From Comamonadaceae bacterium (GTDB taxonomy: Bacteria > Pseudomonadota > Gammaproteobacteria > Burkholderiales > Burkholderiaceae_C), in contig CANFVA010000009.1 of NCBI GenBank assembly GCA_947450255.1, positions 1-39,741 on the forward strand: a stretch of DNA of 39,741 nt, read 5' to 3'. The position numbers and the translations under genes are program-made. Shown here in pieces: positions 8,274 to 15,465 of this stretch. Below the pieces are notes generated by a model. It was given only the letters and a program-made list of their open reading frames with translations. It did not search any database and was not told the DNA's origin. Numbering within the stretch: position 1 is the first letter of the stretch; every line of letters begins with the position of its first letter.

Positions 8274-9218
8274 TCACGCAGGGGTGCTGGCAGGCGCGCC
8301 CAGCACCGATTGCCGTACAAATTGGCGCAGGGCCAGGGCGCAGGCTTGGGGCTGCTCTAGCTGCAAAAAGTGCCCTGTCCCGCCGATGCACGTGTAGCCA
8401 ATAGCGCACTGTTGGTGTACCTCCAAGGCAAAGCGGGCAGGCAAGCCACTGCCTTGCACCTGCGGGTCTGCGGCAAGCATGTGCACCGGGAATGGGCAGT
8501 CCTTCAACACTTGCAGGGCCTGCGGCCAGAGGTTCTCGCGATACACATGGGCCTCAAGAGCGGGTGCACAACGCAATTGCCACAGGCCGCCGGCCTGGGT
8601 CTGGCGCAAGGTGGCCAAGGCCATGTCCATACAGGCTTGTGCCTGCCACGCGCCAAACACCTCCACGCGCGCAAACCGGTCGGCCAGTTGCTGCGCGCTG
8701 TCAAAGGCCGGACGCCGACGCAAGGCGGCTTGGGCCAGTAATTGCACCTCAAGCCCATGCTCGTTTTCCATCGCATGGCCGGGTGGCGGACTCAGGGGTG
8801 GGTCCACCAGCAGCAAGCCGTCCCAACGTGGGCCATAGCGATGCAAATGGCGCAAACTGGTAACGGCACTGAGCGAGTGAAAAACCCCTACGAGCGGGCG
8901 TGTATCAAATTGTGCGGCCAAGGCGCTGGACAGGGCTTGCATGTCCGCCTCAAATTGCGTCCAGTGGTGGGCCGCCGGCGTGCCGGCAGGGCTGCGGCCA
9001 TGGCTGCGAAAATCAAATAACGAGACCTCAAAATCAGCCAGCAATTCACGCCAAAACACTTGGTAGCCATCCATCGCGAGGCCATTGCCATGGCTGAGCA
9101 CTAGTCGCACGCGCGCTGCCGGATTGGGGTACCAGCGCCAAGATAGCGCTGTGCCATCGTCGGCGTACACGGCCAACGCCTGGCCTTGCAGCCCAGCAGC
9201 TGGCGGCGCGGTGTTCAT
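8274..9218 (-). CDS. Alpha/beta hydrolase (second, different family member)
   Basis: A 314-residue alpha/beta-hydrolase-fold protein from ATG 9218, whose start overlaps the reductase stop (ATGA). It shows the oxyanion region LVLSHGNGLAMDGYQVFW, a FDFRSHGRS strand, the nucleophile region VGVFHSLSA and a C-terminal GGTGHFLQLEQP histidine. The frame stays open upstream to 9476, but that extension lies over the reductase gene and is unlike the family. It is only distantly similar to the hydrolase at 5794-6738, so the operon has two non-redundant hydrolases. Possible roles are thioester hydrolysis (salvage of stalled CoA intermediates) or ring-fission product hydrolysis. Neither is shown. Confidence 0.82.
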   Translation of the reverse strand: MNTAPPAAGLQGQALAVYADDGTALSWRWYPNPAARVRLVLSHGNGLAMDGYQVFWRELLADFEVSLFDFRSHGRSPAGTPAAHHWTQFEADMQALSSALAAQFDTRPLVGVFHSLSAVTSLRHLHRYGPRWDGLLLVDPPLSPPPGHAMENEHGLEVQLLAQAALRRRPAFDSAQQLADRFARVEVFGAWQAQACMDMALATLRQTQAGGLWQLRCAPALEAHVYRENLWPQALQVLKDCPFPVHMLAADPQVQGSGLPARFALEVHQQCAIGYTCIGGTGHFLQLEQPQACALALRQFVRQSVLGAPASTPA

Positions 9219-10234
9219 GGCGCGGCTCCGGTGGCGGCGGGCGCAAAACGGTCGTAATAAATATCGCTGGCATCCAGGCCCTTGACCAGCAAAGTTTTTT
9301 TGGCAGCTTCCACCATCGGCGGCGGACCACATAGGTACGCGGTAGCACCAAAGAAGTCGCCGCGCTGCGCCTTCAATGCATCGACGGCAGTGCCGCGCAA
9401 GCCTTGCCACGGCGAATCCACCGCTTCGTCGGACAACACCGGCACAAACTGCAATCGCCCATCCTGCGCCGCCCATTGTTGCAAGGGCCTTGCGGCGGCG
9501 ATTTCGGCTGCGTCGCGCGCCCCAAAGATCACCAGCAAATGACGCTGCTGCGGGCCGCGCAAAGCCGCTTGCACCAGCGCCAGCACCGGCCCGATGCCCG
9601 TACCACCGGCTACAAAAACGGCAAGTCCCGGGTGCTCAGCATCAAACCGGTAGGTGCCAAAGGGGCCGCGCAAGTTGACCACATCGCCAGGGGCCAGCGC
9701 ATGCCGCTTGAGCCGGTTACTGACCTGTCCGCCGGGATAGATGCGAACCATAAATTCGAGACGGTCGCTACCCGGTGCCACGCTGACCGAATAGGAGCGT
9801 GCATGCACCACATCGGGTAGATGCCATTCGAAATACTGCCCGGCCTCAAACTCCACCGGCTGCGGGCAACGCAGGCGCACTTGCACCGTACGCGGACCAT
9901 GCCAGACCAGCGATTCCATGACGGCATCTAACTGCCGAATAACCGGACCGTTGCGCGCACGCAAAGGCACTTTGAGCACCAGGTTGGAAGTGGCAAAGCA
10001 CATACAGGTCAGCACCATCCCCTGGGCGCGCATGGCCTCGGTAAACACTGCCGGGTCACTGCCGGGTAGCTGGCGCACCGTGCCGCTTTGCAATTGCGCC
10101 AGGCACTCGCCGCATTCGCCCGAGCGGCAGTTGTAGGGCAGCTCCAGGCCCTGGGCCAGACAAGCGTCGAGCACCGTCTCCTGCGAGGACATGGCTACCT
10201 CCTGGTCACCGCCGTCCAGTGTCAATGTGTACAT
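9215..10234 (-). CDS. [2Fe-2S]/FAD/NAD(P)H oxidoreductase, oxygenase electron-transfer component
   Basis: A 339-residue flavoprotein reductase. The N-terminal plant-type ferredoxin domain has cysteines near 36, 41, 44 and 77 (CRSGECGEC ... LTC). The FAD-binding motif RSYS is near 146-149, and the NAD(P)H-binding GGTGIGP (about 210-216) and CGPPPM (about 302-307) follow. This order (ferredoxin first) is that of BenC/MmoC-type reductases and is opposite to PaaE, where the ferredoxin domain is C-terminal. A TTG one codon upstream (10237) is possible. The gene follows the PaaA-like diiron protein by 52 bp and is its obvious electron donor. Confidence 0.9.
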   Translation of the reverse strand: MYTLTLDGGDQEVAMSSQETVLDACLAQGLELPYNCRSGECGECLAQLQSGTVRQLPGSDPAVFTEAMRAQGMVLTCMCFATSNLVLKVPLRARNGPVIRQLDAVMESLVWHGPRTVQVRLRCPQPVEFEAGQYFEWHLPDVVHARSYSVSVAPGSDRLEFMVRIYPGGQVSNRLKRHALAPGDVVNLRGPFGTYRFDAEHPGLAVFVAGGTGIGPVLALVQAALRGPQQRHLLVIFGARDAAEIAAARPLQQWAAQDGRLQFVPVLSDEAVDSPWQGLRGTAVDALKAQRGDFFGATAYLCGPPPMVEAAKKTLLVKGLDASDIYYDRFAPAATGAAP

Positions 10235-10286
10235 CAAGCGCCTCTAGCTAAATACTGCGAGCACAGAGACGACTTGGGGCGCACGC

Positions 10287-11045
10287 TCAATAGGCACGGT
10301 CGGTGTCCTGCTGGCCCTGGGGGTTCCAAATTTGGGTGTAGTCCTCGGGTAAGGCAAAGCCCCAGTCTTCGGTGACAAAAGCGCGCACCTGTTCCCAGTA
10401 GATAGCACGCATGTTTTCATTGGTGTCTTGTTTGATACCGAAGTGCCGGTAGCGCTCGTTTTTCTTGGACGCATCGGCACCAAAGGACTGCAAACCCACT
10501 GGCAACCATTTGTGCAAGGCGTGTTCCACCTGGGCGCGCCCTTGGTCAGTTTGCAGCAAAGCTTTGACCGCGTCCATACCCAAGCCGACATGGCCGTATT
10601 CCTCTTTGAGCGTGTCTTGCGCTGCCTGGCGAAAGGGCTCGTAGCGGCATTGCACAAAATGGCGAAACTGATGGGCTGCGGCGCGGTCCAAGATCGCCAA
10701 AAACACCGCCTGGTCGGCCCAGGACTCCATCGGCGTGTCAAAGGTGGACAAATGCCCTTTGCTGCGCGCGTATTCCTGCCAATCTAGGCCCAGCTCTTCC
10801 ATGAGTTTGCGATAGCGCAGGTGGTGGCCGTACTCCTCCATGACGGTGCGCGCCATACGCATCTTGAATTCAGCCGTAGGCGCACGCAATATGCTGGCCT
10901 CAAAAATATCGCCGCCATACAACTCGCTGACCACATGGATGTTGATCAGGTTGAGTAATAGGTCCTGGTACTCGGGGTCTTGATCCCAGAACTCGGCGGC
11001 GGTAACGACCGCTTGCGCGGGTGCGTCCATCAGGGCTTGCGACAT
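10287..11045 (-). CDS. PaaA/PaaC-family ferritin-like diiron oxygenase (putative acyl-CoA epoxidase subunit)
   Basis: A 252-residue protein of the phenylacetate-CoA oxygenase family. All ligands expected of a functional diiron four-helix bundle can be read: Glu41, Glu71-x-x-His74 (EEYGHH), Asp120 and Glu149-x-x-His152 (KEEYGH). Keeping both ExxH motifs makes it PaaA-like and not a structural PaaC-like subunit, although it is shorter than the roughly 310-residue PaaA. No PaaB, PaaC or PaaD homologue is present in the operon. AGGAAA lies upstream of the ATG at 11045. With the adjacent reductase it should oxygenate a CoA-bound ring, likely to an epoxide. The substrate is unknown. Confidence 0.85.
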   Translation of the reverse strand: MSQALMDAPAQAVVTAAEFWDQDPEYQDLLLNLINIHVVSELYGGDIFEASILRAPTAEFKMRMARTVMEEYGHHLRYRKLMEELGLDWQEYARSKGHLSTFDTPMESWADQAVFLAILDRAAAHQFRHFVQCRYEPFRQAAQDTLKEEYGHVGLGMDAVKALLQTDQGRAQVEHALHKWLPVGLQSFGADASKKNERYRHFGIKQDTNENMRAIYWEQVRAFVTEDWGFALPEDYTQIWNPQGQQDTDRAY

Positions 11046-11101
11046 AGATTGATTTCCTTTTCTATTGAATAACTACAGGTTGAAAGGCGAAGTACGCCGG
11101 C

Positions 11102-12601
11102 TTAGGCATAAAAGCCGCGCGCCGTCTCCGAGGCGTCGACGATCACGTTTTTGACCTCTGTGAAATCGAGCAAAGTTTCAAAGGCGTCTTCGCGGCCAAA
11201 GCCGCTGGCTTTGCTGCCGCCAAACGCCGCACCCGAGGGATAGAGGTTGTAGCAATTGACCCATACCCGTCCGGTGTGAATAGCGCGCGTCGCTTTGTGT
11301 GCGCGTGACAAACTGCCAGTCCACACGCCGGCGGCCAGGCCTTGCTCGACCGCATTGACTTGGGCGAACATGGCATCCTCGTCCTCCCAACTGTCAAAGG
11401 TGGCTACAGGTCCGAAAATTTCTTCACGGGCAATTCGCGCTTGCGGGTCCACACCCTCGAACAAAGTGGGCGCCATGAACAAGCCCTTGGGGTATTGGTC
11501 CACTGGTACCGGATGCCCGCCACACAGAATGCGCCCGCCTTCGCGCACGCCGATGGCGATGTACTCGCTGACCCGTTCGAAGTGCGCGCGCGAGGACAAA
11601 CTACCCATCCGGGTATTCGGGTCAAAAGGGTCGCCGATGTTGAGATTGGGTACCAAAGCCAGGATTTTTGCTTTCAGCGCATCGGCCACACTGGCATGGG
11701 CGTAAATGCGGCTGCCAGCGGTACACACCTGGCCCTGGTTGAGAAACGCGCCTAGCAAAATGCCTTGTGCCGCCCGGTCCAGGTCCGCATCGGGATAAAT
11801 GACCTGGGCGTTTTTTCCACCAAGCTCCAAGGTCAGGCGCTTGAGCGTCGCGCCCGCCGCGGCCATCACACGTTGACCGGTGCGCGTGGAGCCGGTGATC
11901 GAAATTTTGCGTATGCCAGGATGCGCGACCATGGCCGCACCCGTACCCGCGCCGCTTCCGGTGACGACGTTGACCACCCCCGGCGGAAAAATACGCCCAA
12001 ACAGCGCCGCAATTTCCAAGGTGGTCACTGGCGTGGTGTCGGCAGGCTTATAGACCACGGTATTGCCGCTGGCCAGGGCCGGGGCGATTTTTCCGACAAA
12101 CATATTGAGCGGAAAATTCCACGCACCAATGATGCCCACCACGCCCAAAGCTTGGCGCAGACCGTAGCTGGTAATTTCCGGCGTTACCGGCACCACCACG
12201 CCCTCGAAAACGCGGCACGCGCCTGCGTAATAGCGCAAGCGATCGGCAGCGGTAAATACATTAGCCCGGCTTTCGCGCAGAGGTTTACCCGTGTTCGCGG
12301 TCTCCAGCAATGCCAAGGGCTCCAAATGCACCACCAGCGCATCGGCGGCCGCTTCCAATAGAGCCTGGCGTTTTTTGGCGCTTAGATGGGCCCAGGCGGG
12401 CTGGGCCAGGGTGGCGGCCTGCACCGCGGCGTCCAGGTCCACATCGTCCGCCTCCGGGACCGTGGTGAGCAGCTTTTGCGTCAGCGGGCTGTAGCATTGC
12501 ATGCGCTCGCCGGCGTGCGCTTCATGCCAGTCGCCGTTGATGTAGAGCGGATAGGTCGCGCGCACGGTGCTACGCAGGGGACGCTTGGTAAAAGTTGCCA
12601 T
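11102..12601 (-). CDS. NAD(P)-dependent aldehyde dehydrogenase
   Basis: A 499-residue member of the classical aldehyde dehydrogenase superfamily. It has Asn162 in GAWNFP, the cofactor loop ITGSTRTGQ, general base Glu259 in LELGGKN and catalytic Cys293 in NQGQVCTAGSR. It ends with a typical FGGSKASGFGRE segment. ATG 12601 follows AGGA and lies 7 bp after the thiolase stop; an upstream open extension to 12652 is unlikely. It looks like the betaine-aldehyde/hydroxymuconic-semialdehyde type, not the PaaZ/BoxD type. In this operon it would oxidise the semialdehyde formed on ring opening, the step done by the aldehyde dehydrogenase domain of PaaZ. It might also cover the BoxD step missing from the neighbouring box cluster. 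Confidence 0.88.
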   Translation of the reverse strand: MATFTKRPLRSTVRATYPLYINGDWHEAHAGERMQCYSPLTQKLLTTVPEADDVDLDAAVQAATLAQPAWAHLSAKKRQALLEAAADALVVHLEPLALLETANTGKPLRESRANVFTAADRLRYYAGACRVFEGVVVPVTPEITSYGLRQALGVVGIIGAWNFPLNMFVGKIAPALASGNTVVYKPADTTPVTTLEIAALFGRIFPPGVVNVVTGSGAGTGAAMVAHPGIRKISITGSTRTGQRVMAAAGATLKRLTLELGGKNAQVIYPDADLDRAAQGILLGAFLNQGQVCTAGSRIYAHASVADALKAKILALVPNLNIGDPFDPNTRMGSLSSRAHFERVSEYIAIGVREGGRILCGGHPVPVDQYPKGLFMAPTLFEGVDPQARIAREEIFGPVATFDSWEDEDAMFAQVNAVEQGLAAGVWTGSLSRAHKATRAIHTGRVWVNCYNLYPSGAAFGGSKASGFGREDAFETLLDFTEVKNVIVDASETARGFYA

Positions 12602-12608
12602 AGTGTTC

Positions 12609-13787
12609 CTAGGTTCGTTCAAGAAGGTGGACGCAGGCGACCGCTGAATCATTTCCCAGCAGCCCGCCAGCCATTTGCGCTAGGCCCCAGCGCGCGCCGA
12701 CCACCTGGGAAGCGCCGGCGCGGTCGGTCAATTGCCGTGTCAGCTCGGCAATTTGGGCTACGCCGGTAGCACCCACCGGGTGGCCCCGGCAGGTCAGGCC
12801 CCCTGACACATTGATGGGCATGCGACCCCCCAAACGGGTGTGTCCGCTTTGGGTGCGCACAAAGGCCTCGCCCGGCGCACACAAACCAAGGTCTTCGATA
12901 TCGATGAACTCTTGGGGCGCCGTCGGATCATGCACTTCGGCCAGCGACACATCGCGCGGGTCCAGCCCCGCTGCCGCAAAGGCCAAGGCACCGCAGCGCG
13001 CAGTGGCATTGGGCGCCGTCGCAGCGCGCTGCGGCTGGCCCGAGACCACACACGAGGCCCGCACGGTCGGGCCGCGTATTCCATGGCGGCGCGCAAACGC
13101 GCCGCTGACCAGCACCACTGCCGCTGCGCCATCGGCGATGCCGCCGCACATGGCTCGGGTCAGGGGCGCTAGCACCATGCGGTCTTGCAAGATGGCGTCC
13201 ACATCCATCAGTGTGCGCACCGCCGCCTTGGGGTTGAGGCTGGCATGTTGCCGGTTTTTCGCTGCACAGGCTGCAAAATCACGGGGCGTGGCGCCGTAGC
13301 GCTGCATATAGGTGTTGGCACGCTCGGCATTGAGGTCCATGAACACCGAGCGGCCAGCGTCGGTGGGCTGGCGATCTGAGGCCGAGGCCAATGCCACCAT
13401 GGCGCGTGCGCGCTCAGCATGCGTCATTTTTTCTACGCCCAGCACCAGCACGCAGTGATACTGTCCGAAAGCAATTGCGCTCCAGGCCAGCGCCATGGCA
13501 TCGGCGCCACTGGAACAAGCGTTTTTGAGGTTGTGTACCGGGATACTGTGAATGCCAACGCCAGGCAGCAGCATCTGGCCCAGCATGGTTTCCTGGCCCT
13601 GCATCAAGCCGCCAAAAGCATTGCCCACATAGGCCGCTTGTAGCTGCGCGGCCTGCACACCGGCATCGCGTAAAGCCGCTTGCACCACGGGCAAGGCCAG
13701 GCTTTGCAAGCTGCTGTCGGGCCACAGGCCGAAGGTGCCGACCTCAGCGCCGGCCACCCTCACCTCGCAGGGGGGCGGCGTTGTCAT
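12609..13787 (-). CDS. Thiolase (SCP2-like acetyl-CoA acyltransferase)
   Basis: A 392-residue thiolase-fold protein. The acylated cysteine Cys91 lies in KNACSSGADAMAL and the catalytic His336 in LTCRGHPVGATG. The C-terminal second cysteine motif of biosynthetic/degradative thiolases (CxG) is replaced by a Gly-rich GGLLGND stretch, as in SCP2-type or lipid-transfer thiolases. The start overlaps the preceding hydratase gene (ATGA, 13784-13787). In the operon logic it would cleave a 3-oxoacyl-CoA at the end of the route. An aldolase-type reaction, as with some SCP2-like homologues paired with MaoC heterodimers, is possible, but the intact Cys favours thiolysis. Confidence 0.85.
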   Translation of the reverse strand: MTTPPPCEVRVAGAEVGTFGLWPDSSLQSLALPVVQAALRDAGVQAAQLQAAYVGNAFGGLMQGQETMLGQMLLPGVGIHSIPVHNLKNACSSGADAMALAWSAIAFGQYHCVLVLGVEKMTHAERARAMVALASASDRQPTDAGRSVFMDLNAERANTYMQRYGATPRDFAACAAKNRQHASLNPKAAVRTLMDVDAILQDRMVLAPLTRAMCGGIADGAAAVVLVSGAFARRHGIRGPTVRASCVVSGQPQRAATAPNATARCGALAFAAAGLDPRDVSLAEVHDPTAPQEFIDIEDLGLCAPGEAFVRTQSGHTRLGGRMPINVSGGLTCRGHPVGATGVAQIAELTRQLTDRAGASQVVGARWGLAQMAGGLLGNDSAVACVHLLERT

Positions 13788-14173
13788 GGGCTGAGTATGG
13801 CGACTTGCGCCTGCCCTTTGGCGGTGAGGGTGCCATCGGCCTTTTGAGCGACCAGTGCCAGTGCCACCTCTGCGTCAGTGACCCGCTCGACGGTGGCGCG
13901 CAACTCCAAATCTTCCAACGGAAACACTGGCGCAATGAAGGACAGGTCTAGACTGCGCACTTGGTCCGCCCCGCAATGTTCTGCCAACAAGCGCGCGAAA
14001 TGTGCCGTCGTCATCGGCCCTTGCTGTATCACCTGCGCAAAGCCGCAGCGCAAGGCAAATGCATCGTCGATGTGGATGGGATTAGGGTCTTGCGTGGCTT
14101 GCGAAAACAGGGCAATCGTCTCACGCGATGCGCCGGGCACGCGGACTTGGAAAAGCACTTCACCCAGCTTCAT
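13784..14173 (-). CDS. MaoC-family hot-dog hydratase (catalytic half)
   Basis: A 129-residue single hot-dog-fold MaoC protein. It carries the (R)-hydratase motif DPNPIHIDDAFA, with catalytic Asp29 and His34, followed by GFAQVIQQGPMTTAHFARLL. It overlaps the upstream MaoC-like gene by 4 bp (ATGA at 14170-14173) and the thiolase gene by 4 bp, so all three are translationally coupled. It is half the length of double-hot-dog hydratases and probably needs the upstream protein as partner. The reaction would be enoyl-CoA hydration or a PaaZ-like oxepin-CoA hydrolysis, since the PaaZ hydrolase domain is also MaoC-type. Confidence 0.85.
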   Translation of the reverse strand: MKLGEVLFQVRVPGASRETIALFSQATQDPNPIHIDDAFALRCGFAQVIQQGPMTTAHFARLLAEHCGADQVRSLDLSFIAPVFPLEDLELRATVERVTDAEVALALVAQKADGTLTAKGQAQVAILSP

Positions 14174-14580
14174 GGCGCACCCCGCTTAATAAGGCGCGTC
14201 ACCTCGCGCACCGCCAACGCACCGGACTGGGCGTGGTGGTAATCAAAGGTGGCATCGACAAACCATAAAGGCCCGGCTTTGCTGTTTTTTTCTAACACCC
14301 GGTCTATGCGTACGCGCACTTCCAGCACATCATCCCACTGCACTGGCGCAAACCACTCGTAGCGCTGGCCGCCGTGCAAGGCCTGGTGGCGCGGTATGTC
14401 CAGATCGCTAAACAAATCGACGCCCTGGCTTTCGCCGCGTAAGAATATCAGGTAGGTCAGCGCAGGCCGCGCCGGCAAAGCGGCCAGGCCCAAGGCTTGC
14501 GCATATTGCAAGCCCATGGTGCGGTCGGCCCGCACCTGATAGGGCGGGTACACCTTGCCTTCGTGGTCTTTGGATACCAA
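14170..14580 (-). CDS. MaoC N-terminal-domain-like hydratase subunit (partner half)
   Basis: A 136-residue protein resembling the N-terminal, non-catalytic half of double-hot-dog MaoC dehydratases. It has the typical opening KVYPPYQVRADRTMGLQYAQALG, a PALTYLIFLRG substrate-pocket strand and HGGQRYEWFAPVQWDD. The Asp/His hydratase motif is absent, in line with a structural or substrate-binding subunit. The start codon is TTG at 14580, decided by a well-placed GGAG 6 nt upstream. It is the first gene of the 14-gene operon and pairs with the next gene as a probable heterodimer, as in HadAB or ChsH1/ChsH2 systems. Confidence 0.8.
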   Translation of the reverse strand: MVSKDHEGKVYPPYQVRADRTMGLQYAQALGLAALPARPALTYLIFLRGESQGVDLFSDLDIPRHQALHGGQRYEWFAPVQWDDVLEVRVRIDRVLEKNSKAGPLWFVDATFDYHHAQSGALAVREVTRLIKRGAP

Positions 14581-14596
14581 TGGGTGCTCCTGTGCA

Positions 14597-14637
14597 TTAA
14601 TTTACGCTAGTGTAAATTAATATGCGCACCACCGCAA
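14597..14637 (-). promoter_or_regulatory. Predicted promoter and TetR-type palindromic operator of the 14-gene operon
   Basis: On the minus strand, TTGCGG (14637-14632), a 17-nt spacer and TACACT (14614-14609) form a reasonable sigma70 promoter. A 24-bp palindrome (14597-14620) covers the -10 box. Its half-sites are TTAATTTACGCT and AGTGTAAATTAA, with only one mismatched base pair between the arms. Size, symmetry and position fit a TetR-family operator, and a tetR gene begins its coding region nearby. Transcription would start near 14602, leaving about 20 nt before the TTG start. Confidence 0.65.
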
Positions 14638-14729
14638 GTGGGTTTTAGCGCTTGCGGGCGTTTTCTCTCTTCAATGCATGTAGTTGATCGCTACATTGGT
14701 AGGTGGATGCAGGGAAAATATTTTTTACA

Positions 14730-15431
14730 TTACGTAGATTTTTTACGGGGATGCGAGCGTCTCGCCACTACCGGTTGTGCCGCAAGCGCACTTGGCGCGC
14801 CAGCCCTCTGGTGCATGGGCTGCAAGCCCTGGCTCAGCATGGCGAAATAGGTATCAATGATGCTGTCAATGGGCGCGGACTTGCGTGGGTTGTACCAGCG
14901 CGCCAGCCAATTGCACATGCCCAAAATGCCAAAGGCAATCATCTTAGAGTCGCCCAGGTCAGAGATTTCACCTGCCACCTTGCCCTCGTCGATCAAGCGC
15001 GTCCACATTGACTCGTAGTCTTTCCAGACACGGCGCATCGCCACGTGCAACGCTTCGTTGCCGCCCATCACGCCATCGCGTAAAAAAATCGTCATTTCCA
15101 GGCAATGACGGTCAAAGCGCTGCAGGTGGTTGCGGATCGCCAAGCGCAGTTTTTCGTGGGCGGGAAGGGTTTGCGAGAGCACCGCCTGCATGCCATCGAT
15201 CAAGCCGCTGGTTTGCGGGCCGACGATGGCAATCAATATTTCGGTGCGGCTGCGAAAGTAGTAATACAAGGCCTCGCGCTTGATACCCACCGCCTGCGCC
15301 ACATCGTCCAGCGAGGTGTAGGCATAGCCTTTTCGGTCGAATAAGGCTGTGGCATGGCGCAATATCTCTTCGCGGCGCAAAGCGGATTTGCGCGGCTTGG
15401 CCGCTACAGTGGGTTTGTCAGGGCTAGGCAT
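14730..15431 (-). CDS. TetR/AcrR-family transcriptional regulator
   Basis: A 233-residue regulator. The N-terminal TetR DNA-binding domain is at about 18-65 (REEILRHATALFDRKGYAYTSLDDVAQAVG followed by REALYYYFRSRTEIL) and an all-helical ligand domain follows. The ATG at 15431 is preferred over a TTG at 15440. The tail after about residue 205 is Arg/Ala/Pro-rich and probably disordered. It lies 34 bp downstream of bclA on the same strand, so it is probably co-transcribed with benzoate-CoA ligase. It is followed by the palindrome at 14597-14620, its likely target. A CoA-ester ligand is plausible, as for PaaR-like TetR proteins, but not shown. Confidence 0.85.
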   Translation of the reverse strand: MPSPDKPTVAAKPRKSALRREEILRHATALFDRKGYAYTSLDDVAQAVGIKREALYYYFRSRTEILIAIVGPQTSGLIDGMQAVLSQTLPAHEKLRLAIRNHLQRFDRHCLEMTIFLRDGVMGGNEALHVAMRRVWKDYESMWTRLIDEGKVAGEISDLGDSKMIAFGILGMCNWLARWYNPRKSAPIDSIIDTYFAMLSQGLQPMHQRAGAPSALAAQPVVARRSHPRKKST

Positions 15432-15465
15432 TGCGGCCAATGCTAGCCGATGTCAAGCCAGCAGT

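Noticed and set aside
11102-12601. Calling the aldehyde dehydrogenase boxD
   Set aside because: Its motifs fit the classical betaine/hydroxymuconic-semialdehyde type, while BoxD belongs to the PaaZ-like ALDH group; it also lies in the other operon.
12609-14580. Steroid side-chain ChsH1/ChsH2-Ltp2 aldolase system
   Set aside because: Gene layout is similar, but there are no other steroid genes, the partner lacks a DUF35-like domain, and the thiolase keeps its catalytic Cys91.
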